A stretch of 64,000 nt of DNA from positions 425,714-489,713 of the forward strand of contig KE159630.1 of assembly GCA_000403335.2 (NCBI GenBank), given 5' to 3'. The first letter of the stretch is position 1, and every line of letters starts with the position of its first letter. Both the position numbers and the translations under genes were made by a program. The notes beneath the pieces are model-generated. The model was not told where the DNA came from, searched no databases, and saw only the letters and a program-made list of their open reading frames with translations. Shown one piece after another: positions 17,251 to 24,883 of the stretch. This stretch comes from Lachnospiraceae bacterium MD335 (lineage in GTDB: Bacteria > Bacillota > Clostridia > Lachnospirales > Lachnospiraceae).

Positions 17251-18555
17251 ATGGATATGCTCAGGGAGCTGATGGATTTTTTGGACGCTTCACTGACCTG
17301 CTATCATGCGGTGCGTGAGGTGGAGAGAAAATTAACGAAGGCGGGATTTACAAGGCTTAGCGAGAAAGCTGTGTGGCAGCTTGAGGGGGGGCGCGGGTAT
17401 TATGTGATTCGAAATGATTCGTCGCTGGCGGCATTTCGCGTGCCAAAGTGCGGCGTTGATACGATCAAAGGTTTTCATATTTTCGCGGCGCATTCCGATT
17501 CGCCGGCATTTAAGCTGAAGGAATGCCCTGAGATGATAAAAGAGGGGGTATATGTAAGCCTGAATACGGAGAAATACGGCGGTATGATATTGTCCTCATG
17601 GCTTGACAGACCTTTAACAATTGCGGGCAGGGCATGTGTGTCGGAGGATGGAGAAATTGTATCTTATCCGGTAGCATTAAAGGAGAACATCTGTCTCATA
17701 CCAAGTCTTGCCATTCATTTAAACCGTGAGGTCAACAACGGCGCTGCGCTTACTGCGCAGACGGACATGCTTCCGCTTTTGGCAGGAAAGCCTCAGGACG
17801 GGGAAGAGACGATAAGCATTGGGAAGCTGACTGCACAGGCGCTGAACCGCGAGTATGGAACGCAGTTTTGCGCGGAGGATATTTTGGCGTCAGACCTTTT
17901 TGTACAGAACAGCCAAAAAGCAGCGCTTGCAGGTGCGCATGACGAGTTTCTTATGTCCGCGCGGTTCGACGATTTGGCGTGTGTCTTTGCCGGAATGGAG
18001 GCGGTAACCGCAGTGGAACCGGACCGGTATATCAGCGTGCTTGCCGTGTTTGACAACGAAGAGGTGGGAAGTCTTACGCGTCAGGGTGCGGATTCCGATT
18101 TTCTGCGGGATACGCTTGCGAATATCGGCGACGGGCTAGGCGTGGAAACAAGGAAGTGCCGCATTTGGAAGGCGGACAGCTTTCTTTTGAGTGCGGATAA
18201 TGCGCACGCGTGCCATCCCAATCAGGGAGCGAAGTCGGATCCTGTAAACAGACCGTGTCTGAATGGGGGGATTGTCCTAAAATACCACGGAGGACAAAAA
18301 TATGCCACCGATGCGTACTCGGCGGCTTTTGTGAAAAAGCTCTGTAAAGAATTGGGGATACCCTGTCAGGTTTATACGAACCATTCGGATGTCGCCGGAG
18401 GTTCCACGCTTGGAAATCTTTCAATGGCGCAGGTGTCCATGCCAGCCGCGGACATTGGGCTTGCACAGCTTGCAATGCACTCCGCGTATGAGACGGGCGG
18501 GACAAAGGATCTTGCGGATATGGTAGAGCTGACAAAGGCGTTTTATGCGATGTGA
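17251..18555 (+). CDS. M18-family metalloaminopeptidase
   Basis: 434-residue zinc aminopeptidase that removes N-terminal residues, usually acidic or hydrophobic, from peptides in the cytoplasm. Family motifs are complete: HIFAAHSDSPAFKLK (first metal histidine and aspartate), HLNREVNNG, FDDLACVFAG, the catalytic FDNEEVGS, SADNAHACHPN, and the last metal histidine in NHSDVAGGSTLG. ATG 17251 has a CGGAGG site. It follows radA on the same strand and ends at a bidirectional terminator. Family assignment is firm; exact peptide specificity is not. Confidence 0.94.
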   Translation: MDMLRELMDFLDASLTCYHAVREVERKLTKAGFTRLSEKAVWQLEGGRGYYVIRNDSSLAAFRVPKCGVDTIKGFHIFAAHSDSPAFKLKECPEMIKEGVYVSLNTEKYGGMILSSWLDRPLTIAGRACVSEDGEIVSYPVALKENICLIPSLAIHLNREVNNGAALTAQTDMLPLLAGKPQDGEETISIGKLTAQALNREYGTQFCAEDILASDLFVQNSQKAALAGAHDEFLMSARFDDLACVFAGMEAVTAVEPDRYISVLAVFDNEEVGSLTRQGADSDFLRDTLANIGDGLGVETRKCRIWKADSFLLSADNAHACHPNQGAKSDPVNRPCLNGGIVLKYHGGQKYATDAYSAAFVKKLCKELGIPCQVYTNHSDVAGGSTLGNLSMAQVSMPAADIGLAQLAMHSAYETGGTKDLADMVELTKAFYAM

Positions 18556-18588
18556 GCTGTTTGATTTGATTGGATTTGGCTGTGCATA

Positions 18589-18626
18589 AAAAATAAGCTT
18601 CCCTATAATTAGAGAAGCTTATTTTT
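18589..18626. terminator. Bidirectional terminator between aminopeptidase and tRNA-Trp
   Basis: 13-bp stem, AAAATAAGCTTC side at 18589-18601 and GAAGCTTATTTTT at 18614-18626, with A and T runs at the two ends. It serves the plus-strand aminopeptidase gene and the minus-strand tRNA. Confidence 0.85.
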
Positions 18627-18633
18627 GGTCTAG

Positions 18634-18704
18634 CAGGGGCAGAAGGAATCGAACCCTCGTTGACGGTTTTGGAGACCGCTGTTCTACCGCTGAACTATGC
18701 CCCT
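18634..18704 (-). tRNA. tRNA-Trp (anticodon CCA)
   Basis: A 71-base cloverleaf on the minus strand. Acceptor stem AGGGGCA/TGCCCCT, D-arm GTTC/GAAC, anticodon stem GCGGT/ACCGT with loop CTCCAAA (anticodon CCA), variable loop CAAC, T-arm GAGGG/CCTTC with loop TTCGATT, discriminator G. The terminal CCA is not encoded. Confidence 0.95.
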
Positions 18705-18803
18705 TTGTTCCATTGATGTCGTATATGTCATCAACGATAAACATTATAACATATACTAATATGGAAATGCAAGTAAAATAATTAAAAATTTGGAAAAACC
18801 GTT

Positions 18804-19025
18804 TTATTTGTTTTTATTTGCCGCCATTTTGAGCTGGTTTTGCACAATATATCTTCTGACGGTTCTTTCCGTGTGCTTTAACATGGCATACATGATTTCA
18901 TCAAGCTCCATGCCTGAATCAAATGCATCATGCAGCACTGCGTCAAGTCCTGAATCGGAAAGCGCGGTATCAAAATCGGAAGCGGCCTGGTTAAAGGTTG
19001 CCCTGTCGTCATTAAAAATGCTCAT
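18804..19025 (-). CDS. Small acidic hypothetical protein
   Basis: 73 residues from ATG 19025 behind GAAAGGAGC; the longer frame upstream contains the promoter and is rejected. The protein is helical and soluble (MSIFNDDRATFNQAASDFD, then ELDEIMYAMLKHTERTVRRY), with an acidic first half and a basic, amphipathic last third. No family recognised. It has its own strong promoter and precedes tRNA-Trp. Confidence 0.75.
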   Translation of the reverse strand: MSIFNDDRATFNQAASDFDTALSDSGLDAVLHDAFDSGMELDEIMYAMLKHTERTVRRYIVQNQLKMAANKNK

Positions 19026-19059
19026 AAAAGTGCTCCTTTCCCTGTTTTGTCCGATTTCT

Positions 19060-19088
19060 ATTATAGCAACATAAGCTGTCATAGTCAA
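19060..19088 (-). promoter_or_regulatory. Sigma-A promoter of the 73-residue protein
   Basis: On the minus strand TTGACT (19083-19088) and a perfect TATAAT (19060-19065) with a 17-base spacer, 35 bases ahead of the ATG. Confidence 0.85.
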
Positions 19089-19167
19089 TAATTTGTGAAC
19101 AAAATAACTTGTATAAGGCGGCATTATTCAACTTATTCTGACAATGGTGCAATCTGTGATATATTAA

Positions 19168-19196
19168 TTGACACTATTTTTCCGATGTCGTATAAT
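19168..19196 (+). promoter_or_regulatory. Consensus sigma-A promoter of the XRE/CheC/YihY cluster
   Basis: Perfect TTGACA (19168-19173) and perfect TATAAT (19191-19196) with a 17-base spacer, 44 bases before the XRE-type gene. No terminator is seen before 21504, so it probably drives four genes. Confidence 0.92.
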
Positions 19197-19240
19197 GGTA
19201 TATATAATTTTTACAGCAGAACACAGAGGGGGAGCAGCAT

Positions 19241-19744
19241 ATGACGGGGTTTGATAAAGATGAATTTTGGAAAAAAATTTTATCGATGTACCAGCAGGCG
19301 AAGGAAAACAATTATGTGCTGAAACTGAATGAGGAACAGGTGCGGGAACTCAAGGAGATTTTTATCGATCTTTATATTCCGATTGAAAATCTGGGGCACT
19401 ATGACGACGAGAAGCTGATGAAGCGGATAATGGAAACCATCGTTTCGATTAATGCGCATGATAAGGATGCAATGAACAATGGGGGGGACATTATTCACCT
19501 TGTAAATTCCGTAAATTTTGACGGCAGAAATCTGTATCTGCATTTTGCGAAAATTGCGGCTGCCAAGATGCGGCGTTTGGAGCTTGGAAAATCGCAGCAG
19601 CAGATTGCGGAGCGGATGGGATGCAGCGTGTCGGCGGTGAAGAGTTGCGAGAAACCTTACTGTGACCTTTCGAGGCAGTCGGAGGTGCTTGTGCGCAAGC
19701 TGGCAAAAGCCCTTGAATGTAATATCGAAAGCCTTATAAGTTAG
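19241..19744 (+). CDS. XRE-type helix-turn-helix protein
   Basis: 167 residues. The first ~100 are helical with no recognised family. The C-terminal ~60 form a Cro/C1-type helix-turn-helix (LGKSQQQIAERMGCSVSAVKSCE, then LVRKLAKALECNIESLI). ATG 19241 follows a GAGGGGGA site and the window's best promoter. First gene of a cluster with a CheC-like phosphatase and a YihY-type membrane protein, on whose expression it could act. Its target is unknown. Confidence 0.8.
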   Translation: MTGFDKDEFWKKILSMYQQAKENNYVLKLNEEQVRELKEIFIDLYIPIENLGHYDDEKLMKRIMETIVSINAHDKDAMNNGGDIIHLVNSVNFDGRNLYLHFAKIAAAKMRRLELGKSQQQIAERMGCSVSAVKSCEKPYCDLSRQSEVLVRKLAKALECNIESLIS

Positions 19745-19783
19745 TTTAATGCAGCAATGACAAAGAGAAGATGGAGGACCAAT

Positions 19784-20401
19784 ATGGGAGAATATGTGTT
19801 TTCGGATATTGAAATTGATGCAATCGGAGAAATTTCGAATATTTGCTTGGGGAATTCTGTGACGACACTGGGGATGCTGGTGCGTCAGCCGGTGGACATT
19901 ACTCCGCCGAAAGTTACGATTATCGAGAAGAGTGAGTATGTTAAAAATGTTTCGTATAAAAGAGTGTTTGTAAAAGTAAGTTATGTAGAGGGCATACAGG
20001 GATGCAGCATTCTGATGCTCAATGAGGAGGATGCAAAGGCAATCGCCGATTTGATGATGGGCAGCGACGGACACGGCAGCTTTGCGCAGATGGAGCTGGG
20101 GGAGATGCATTTAAGCGCGGTTTCTGAGGCGATGAATCAGATGATGGGGGCGGCGGCGACTTCCATGAGTTTGATGCTCGACCGAAAAACGGATATTTCT
20201 ATTCCGGATACAAAATTTATGGAGGACGGCGAGTATTTGGCATGCGAATTTCCGAATGATGATAAATTTGTCAAGGTAAATTTCCGGATGAAGGTAGGGA
20301 ATATTATCGACAGCCCTGTGGTACAGCTTTACCCGCATAATTTGGGTAAGGCGATCAGTGATCTGTTCCTGATGAAAAAGGCAAGAGAAAAGCAGGCGTA
20401 A
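19784..20401 (+). CDS. CheC-like chemotaxis phosphatase, stand-alone
   Basis: 205 residues, the usual CheC length. CheC-type proteins dephosphorylate CheY-P. The active-site pattern [D/S]-x3-E-x2-N-x22-P is present twice and intact: Asp12-Glu16-Asn19-Pro42 and Ser111-Glu115-Asn118-Pro141. ATG 19784 follows a TGGAGG site; the longer frame adds nine residues without one. Neighbours are an XRE-type regulator and a YihY-type membrane protein, with no flagellar or chemotaxis gene in the window. It may act on a receiver outside classical flagellar chemotaxis, or the chemotaxis genes may lie elsewhere. Confidence 0.88.
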   Translation: MGEYVFSDIEIDAIGEISNICLGNSVTTLGMLVRQPVDITPPKVTIIEKSEYVKNVSYKRVFVKVSYVEGIQGCSILMLNEEDAKAIADLMMGSDGHGSFAQMELGEMHLSAVSEAMNQMMGAAATSMSLMLDRKTDISIPDTKFMEDGEYLACEFPNDDKFVKVNFRMKVGNIIDSPVVQLYPHNLGKAISDLFLMKKAREKQA

Positions 20402-21325
20402 ATGAAGACCGCATATGAAATCGCATATAGCTTTATGCGTAAAATACGATACGACCACGTGTCCTCGTTTGCAGGACACGCGGCACTGTTTATTCTGATG
20501 TCGCTTTTTCCGATGGCGATATTTTGCGTGTCTGTGTTTCAGTACCTGCCGTTAGATGCGCAAATTGTTTCGTCTTATATAATGACGGTAATCCCCGAAG
20601 ATTTAAAACCGCTTATGGACCGGATTTTACAGGAAGCATATACAGAGAGCACTACGGTAATGGTAAAATCAGTTACCATGCTTGTAATGCTTTTTTGTGC
20701 ATCTAAAGGGGTGTACGCGGTGCTGATTGGAATGAATGCAGTGTACGGCATTCGTGAAACGCGCAATATCTTCGTAATCTATCTGCTTGCGATTGTGTAT
20801 GTTGTTGCATTTTTTGCAATGCTTGGTCTGATGATGCTGTTGATTGTGTTGGGAAATCATCTGTTTAACGGGTTGATGTATTTTATTCCGCAGCTTGGGG
20901 TATTTCAGAGTCTGTTTGGGTACGGGAAGTATTTGTGCATGTTAGTGCTTTTGATGGTCTTCTTTTTGACGGTTTATATGACAGTGCCAAACAGAAAGTC
21001 GAAGCTGCGTTACGAGCTTTTGGGAGCAGTGTTCTCAACTGTGGCATGGCTGGTGTTTTCATGGGCGTTTTCGTTTTACATAGGGCATTATGCCAATTAT
21101 TCCGTGACGTATGGCAGTCTTGCCGCGATTGTAATTTTTATTTTATGGCTTTATGGGACGATGAACATTGTGTTTATCGGTGCAGAGATCAATGTGGTGG
21201 TACGGACGTTTTCGGAGTATGGTTACAGTTACAAACGGGCATATGCGTATTATAAGGATGAGTATCAGGGAGATTTGCTGAAAGGAAATATGTTTGAGCA
21301 TTTGCAGCTGATAAAAAGAAAATGA
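20402..21325 (+). CDS. YihY/UPF0761-family inner membrane protein
   Basis: 307 residues starting directly after the CheC-like stop (TAA-ATG), so translation is coupled. Family signature near the N terminus (HAALFILMSLFPMAIFCVSVFQ-type first span) and about six membrane spans, with the conserved SVTYGSLAAIVIFILWLY segment near residue 240 and the GAEIN motif. Once annotated as ribonuclease BN, the family's real function is not established. Full length. Confidence 0.92.
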   Translation: MKTAYEIAYSFMRKIRYDHVSSFAGHAALFILMSLFPMAIFCVSVFQYLPLDAQIVSSYIMTVIPEDLKPLMDRILQEAYTESTTVMVKSVTMLVMLFCASKGVYAVLIGMNAVYGIRETRNIFVIYLLAIVYVVAFFAMLGLMMLLIVLGNHLFNGLMYFIPQLGVFQSLFGYGKYLCMLVLLMVFFLTVYMTVPNRKSKLRYELLGAVFSTVAWLVFSWAFSFYIGHYANYSVTYGSLAAIVIFILWLYGTMNIVFIGAEINVVVRTFSEYGYSYKRAYAYYKDEYQGDLLKGNMFEHLQLIKRK

Positions 21326-21338
21326 CGGAAGGGAGCAA

Positions 21339-21521
21339 GTGGCGGTCATGATGTGTATGTTTTGCGGCAACAGAAAGAAGTGTTGGGAGGATAAGCCGGA
21401 CGAAGAGTTGGCGCTGGAATTGGTAAAGTGTGATTATGATGATTATGTACTTGACGAGGAAATTGAGTTTGATGATTTGCTCGGCGAGTCGAGAAGGCGA
21501 ATGAACGCGGCTCAATCTTAA
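21339..21521 (+). CDS. Small Cys-containing acidic protein
   Basis: 60 residues from GTG 21339, five bases after GAAGGGA; an ATG at 21348 is a possible alternative. CMFCGNRKKC near the N terminus gives three cysteines in CxxC...C spacing. The rest is very acidic (ELVKCDYDDYVLDEEIEFDDLL). It could bind a metal, but no family is recognised. Its stop codon lies inside the loop of the transcription terminator. Confidence 0.6.
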   Translation: MAVMMCMFCGNRKKCWEDKPDEELALELVKCDYDDYVLDEEIEFDDLLGESRRRMNAAQS

Positions 21522-21540
21522 AGACAGAGCCGCGTTTTTC
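21504..21540 (+). terminator. Intrinsic terminator of the XRE/CheC/YihY cluster
   Basis: 10-bp stem AACGCGGCTC (21504-21513) against GAGCCGCGTT (21527-21536) followed by a T run. The upstream gene's stop codon is in the loop. Confidence 0.9.
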
Positions 21541-21980
21541 TATTGATTTATGATTATAACATATGCGGAAGAAATGTAGGCGTCCATATCCTGATACAGG
21601 ATGTGAGTCCAACCGTTTTCAAGGACTTCAATAATTTCAAAGGTTGTGCCTTCCTCAACCGTTTCAAGTACTTTTGCATCCTCTGAAGCGCGGTCGCGGA
21701 TATTTACCCGTGTGGAGGTTTTTCCCTGCATAGGAGCGGTGGAAGGCTCCGTCTGTGCGGTGCTCTCGGGTTCGGGCAGCTTGACAGAATCGGTGTCCGC
21801 TGCCGATTGAGGTTCTGCAGTGCCGGCGCTTTTCGGTATCTCGGCGATAACGGCAGATTCGGTATCAGCGGTTTCGATATAACGAGGTCGTTTCGCGATG
21901 CAAAAGATTAAAAAGCATATGGAGATACACAAAACAACAATGATTCCCATTAATATATGATTGATGGTTGTTTTTTTCAT
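21540..21980 (-). CDS. Membrane-anchored SH3-domain protein
   Basis: 146 residues. N-terminal membrane anchor (residues ~8-28, rich in Ile, Val, Leu and Cys), then an Ala/Glu/Ser/Thr/Pro-rich linker of about 55 residues, then a bacterial SH3 domain (TRVNIRDRASEDAKVLETV, EGTTFEIIEVLENGWTHILY, DAYISSAYV). Such domains usually bind cell-wall peptides. No catalytic domain is attached, so a binding or scaffolding role outside the membrane is likely. AAGAAAGG precedes ATG 21980. Convergent with the preceding cluster. Confidence 0.85.
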   Translation of the reverse strand: MKKTTINHILMGIIVVLCISICFLIFCIAKRPRYIETADTESAVIAEIPKSAGTAEPQSAADTDSVKLPEPESTAQTEPSTAPMQGKTSTRVNIRDRASEDAKVLETVEEGTTFEIIEVLENGWTHILYQDMDAYISSAYVIIINQ

Positions 21981-22037
21981 AAATCATCATACCTTTCTTA
22001 AAGATGGCGCTATTTGTAAAAGAAATAATTATAATGT

Positions 22038-22066
22038 AGTATAACCTATGATTGGATAATTGGCAA
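22038..22066 (-). promoter_or_regulatory. Sigma-A promoter of the SH3-domain gene
   Basis: On the minus strand TTGCCA (22061-22066) and TATACT (22038-22043), 17-base spacer, 57 bases before the ATG. Confidence 0.8.
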
Positions 22067-22131
22067 GAAATCGCATAATATTAATATTATTGTAATAATT
22101 TTGAAAAGGGATGTAAGTATAAAAAGGCAGG

Positions 22132-22960
22132 CTTGAGTTTCCGCAAAATGTAAGTCCAAAATGAATACATCTTCCCAAAGTGCCAATCTGCCGGGTTTTT
22201 TGATATTGCAGAATGACACTTTATAAAGTAGAGGCACTTTAATAAGCCCCGCCGAAACCGGACTTTGGGGGACATATTCTTTTATCTATTCAAACGGTCA
22301 GCTTAAGGCAGAGCTGACGGTACTTCGGACGTTTCGTCCGAAACCAGAGCCTGACGCCTTCTTTTGCATACGATAATATACTAGAGATGCCTTTTGCCAG
22401 CCGGTAATAACAGAAGAAAACTTTTTGCTTTACCGGATTTGCTGTTTTTATGATGTTATCCTTTAGCGCATTTGTTCCAGGTTCCAGGAAAACCAGGCCT
22501 AAGAATACCATGCACAAAGTAATATAAAAATTCAGGGCATTGATTGCTTTTAACGTTCTGACACGAAAGTTTTCAAACTGGAACATTTGTTTTAATCTTT
22601 CCTTTCCTGCGTTTACGCAGTTCTGAAGCCATTGTTCATTTGTTGTGGTATAAGAGTTTACGGTTAGATTTCAGGCGGATCACATAATCCTGTTCCAGTT
22701 CGTCCAGTTTTAGAAACATTTTGTTATCATCATAGCCGCGGTCCATACAAAAGACTGCTTTTCCAAAGAGCGCTGCTCCCAGTTCCATGGACTGGAATGT
22801 AAGGGAATCCTCCTCTTTTTGTTTAGTATGATTTTTTTGTAGTGATTAAATTTTACATCAAAAAGGAGAAGAATTCCTTATTTTTTGGCTTATTTTTTTA
22901 GTTGTACATAATGAGTACATACGATTGGTGGTTCTGTGGATAGAACTGCGGAAACTCAAG
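22132..22960 (-). mobile_element. Internally deleted insertion sequence, IS4-like, with terminal inverted repeats
   Basis: Perfect 14-bp terminal inverted repeats bound it: CTTGAGTTTCCGCA at 22132-22145 and TGCGGAAACTCAAG at 22947-22960. Between them is a decayed minus-strand DDE transposase. The element is 829 bp, too short for a working IS of this type, and has lost the first part and the middle of the transposase. No clear target duplication flanks it. A second copy of its right end lies at 25716-25830. The IS4-like label comes from the transposase remnant only. Confidence 0.8.
22290..22830 (-). pseudogene. Transposase remnant, DDE type, frameshifted and deleted
   Basis: Read from about 22830 downward the minus strand gives a transposase segment with LTFQSMELGAALFGKA, CMDRGYDDNKMFLKLDEL and DYVIRLKSNRKLLYHNK. 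A frame change and stop follow near 22630, then a KRRKGKIKTN stretch. After a deletion the original C-terminal end resumes as MFQFENFRVRTLKAINALNF, running to a stop at 22290. DRGYD would be the second catalytic aspartate region; the glutamate-containing segment is lost. It cannot encode active transposase. Confidence 0.8.
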
Positions 22961-22963
22961 AAT
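22846..22963. repeat. 118-bp direct repeat, copy 1 (right end of the IS)
   Basis: Matches 25716-25833 over 118 bases with roughly nine mismatches and no gap. It ends in the terminal inverted repeat of the IS and contains a small GTTCT...AGAAC hairpin (22931-22946). It represents the untranslated end of the element on the transposase 5' side. Confidence 0.85.
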
Positions 22964-22971
22964 AATACTAA

Positions 22972-23000
22972 TTGAAATCAGGAAGTGAGAATGTTATAAT
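22972..23000 (+). promoter_or_regulatory. Sigma-A promoter of the PIN-toxin module
   Basis: TTGAAA (22972-22977) and perfect TATAAT (22995-23000), 17-base spacer, 11 bases outside the IS end and 52 before the first ATG. Confidence 0.85.
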
Positions 23001-23052
23001 ACTAAGAAATGCGAAGTATATTAAATACTAACTATTAAAGAGAGGTGTTTTC

Positions 23053-23277
23053 ATGACAGCGATTAGAAAGGAAGCAATTCAATTGTTGGAAAAAGTACCA
23101 GAAGATAAACTGAGTTTTGTAATTCAGATTATACAGGGCGTAAATGGACTATTGGGAGTATCTGACACAAAAGAAAAAGAAGCTGTAGACTTAAATCAGT
23201 TTGTTATGGAATCGACAGAGCGGGGACAGAATGCAGATAAATATGTAAGGGAGTTGCGTGATGATGACAGATTTTAA
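23053..23277 (+). CDS. Putative antitoxin of a PIN-domain toxin
   Basis: 74 residues behind GAGAGGTG. The N-terminal half is helical (MTAIRKEAIQLLEKVPEDKLSF), a pattern seen in small proteins preceding toxins in clostridia. The C-terminal tail is charged (ESTERGQNADKYVRELRDDDRF). No clear DNA-binding fold is seen. It overlaps the toxin start by about 14 bases, which fits the usual coupled toxin-antitoxin order. Function is inferred from position and size. Confidence 0.75.
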   Translation: MTAIRKEAIQLLEKVPEDKLSFVIQIIQGVNGLLGVSDTKEKEAVDLNQFVMESTERGQNADKYVRELRDDDRF

Positions 23278-23686
23278 AAGGGTATTTATTGACACAGCAC
23301 CAATTATATATTTTTTAGAAAATAGCTCCTTATATATGGAACCAATGAGAAAGTTTTTTACAAGATGTATGAATGAGCATATACAGATTGTAACTTCTGT
23401 ACTTACTGTTGAGGAATATCTTGTGTTGCCATATAGCAATAGTAAAATAGAATATGTGGACAATTTTAAGAGATTTATTGAGTACATGAACATTGAAGTG
23501 GTTGGTATTGATTCAACAATAGCAGAACAAGGGGCAAAGATTAGGGGACAATATAAAAACTTTAAAGCTATGGACGCTTTACAGATTGCAACAGCAATAG
23601 TGAAAAAATGTGATATGTTCTTTACAAATGATAAGCAGCTTCGGCAAGAAAAAGAATTGCCATGTATGACAATGGAAGATATATAG
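23261..23686 (+). CDS. PIN-domain toxin, VapC-like RNase
   Basis: 141 residues. PIN-domain acidic residues are all visible: VFIDTAPIIYFLE (first Asp), TVEEYLVLP (Glu), FKAMDALQIATAI (Asp), FFTNDKQLR (Asp). VapC-type PIN proteins cleave RNA, often tRNA, when free of the antitoxin. Possible starts are GTG 23258, ATG 23261 and ATG 23264 behind AAGGGA; the choice is uncertain. It overlaps the putative antitoxin gene. The whole module is AT-rich and placed beside an IS, as is usual for acquired toxin-antitoxin loci. Confidence 0.88.
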   Translation: MMTDFKRVFIDTAPIIYFLENSSLYMEPMRKFFTRCMNEHIQIVTSVLTVEEYLVLPYSNSKIEYVDNFKRFIEYMNIEVVGIDSTIAEQGAKIRGQYKNFKAMDALQIATAIVKKCDMFFTNDKQLRQEKELPCMTMEDI

Positions 23687-23698
23687 TCAGGGATGATT

Positions 23699-23878
23699 AT
23701 GGAAAAACCTGTTTTAAGCTCAGATTTTACGATTAGGGATATTTATAAAATTCGGGAATATCATTATGAGCTTACAAAAGATATGACAACGCAGGAAAGA
23801 ATTAAATTTTATAATGAAGGTTGAAGAGCTTTTTTAGCAGAGGTGAAAAAGAGAAAACAGCAGAAGGCACAGATTTAA
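23699..23878 (+). pseudogene. Third small gene of the toxin module, interrupted by TGA
   Basis: ATG 23699 opens MEKPVLSSDFTIRDIYKIRE and so on for 41 codons to TGA at 23822-23824. The same frame then continues for 17 sensible, basic codons (RAFLAEVKKRKQQKAQI) to TAA at 23876. The design resembles small helical partner proteins of clostridial toxin loci. The most economical reading is a nonsense mutation in a former ~59-residue protein. A 41-residue product may still be made. Confidence 0.55.
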
Positions 23879-23901
23879 ATAATTAAATATTAAAAGTAGA
23901 G

Positions 23902-23944
23902 AAAGCACCAAAAGATGCATTGTTTATTAGATGGTGCTTTTTTG
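23902..23944 (+). terminator. Intrinsic terminator of the PIN-toxin module
   Basis: 9-bp stem AAAGCACCA (23902-23910) against TGGTGCTTT (23932-23940) followed by T residues. Confidence 0.88.
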
Positions 23945-24745
23945 TGTGCTTTGTTTTCGTTATGGCAGCAGAGATTTTATATAGTTTCTATTGATAAATG
24001 GCTGATTAAGTTCGGGTTGATATTCGAAGTATTACAATTTTAGGGAGATGAAAATATATAGTTTATAGTAATTAAGTAGGTATTATAGGGATTAATAAAG
24101 TTTTGACTCAATTGTAGAACAGATATTTCTTGCAATAATATATATGTTCAGTAGAAGATGGGACGAAGTTGTAAAAAAGTCTTTGTTTACAAGGAATTGC
24201 GGATAATCGGATTGTCTACAGATGCAGTCGTTATTGATTATTTATAGTGGATTTAAGTGGACTTCGAGATTTTGCTGATTTTACGGGAAAGATTGAAGTT
24301 TTTTGATGGGGGGTGGATTGTGATTTTTGTGGGTGAAGAGGATGAAAGGCTTGATTTATAAGGGGGTTGAGGAGTGGAGAGGGGAAAGTTATGAACGAAT
24401 GACGGTTTGAAGAGTGCATACAAGAATAGTTTGATAGTCGAAGTAGTTTATATCAAATATAATTTAGCATTAAGCGTATATCAATAATTACATTTGAAAA
24501 TTTATACTTTATTCGGAAAAATCTGCTTTGGAAAGATTTGCAAAATTTGTCGTTGACATATCAGAACATATATGCTAATATCGAAACATATACAAATGAA
24601 ATAAATGATTTACACTCGAAAAATTGCGGAAGAAAAATAAAGAAGATAGATTTAATAATATTTTCTGTTATTTTGCTGTAATGTTTTGGGTGTTTTTTGT
24701 TGTATTTAGGATTAAGGTTAGATTTTTTAGGAAGGTGGTTTTACT
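23945..24745. other. 800-base AT-rich region without a supported gene
   Basis: No reading frame here has both a ribosome binding site and protein-like composition. The only clear signal is the promoter at 24553-24581. It is probably debris of mobile DNA. Confidence 0.6.
24553..24581 (+). promoter_or_regulatory. Strong sigma-A promoter upstream of the membrane coiled-coil gene
   Basis: Perfect TTGACA (24553-24558) and TAATAT (24576-24581) with a 17-base spacer and a TGC extension. It would transcribe the interrupted leader frame at 24746 and the gene at 24876 after a leader of about 160 bases. Confidence 0.8.
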
Positions 24746-24883
24746 ATGGTTGATTTTGATATTTAGTTATATGAATTAGGTAGTAAAGTTAAAGAATTTA
24801 TGAAATCTGAACAGATGGAACCATTACAACGTTATTGTGAGATTATTTCAAATATTAGAAGGAGAGGATTCATATATGAGTTA
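24746..24883 (+). pseudogene. Short leader reading frame with an early in-frame TAG
   Basis: A good site (AGGAAGGTGG) precedes ATG 24746. The frame reads MVDFDI, then TAG, then 38 further open codons (LYELGSKVKEFMKSEQMEP...) to a TGA that overlaps the start of the next gene. Either a small gene broken by a nonsense change or a six-codon leader peptide. No homology recognised. Confidence 0.4.

Noticed and set aside
23822-23824. TGA in the third toxin-module gene read as selenocysteine
   Set aside because: No hairpin resembling a bacterial SECIS element directly follows, and the context is not a selenoprotein family.
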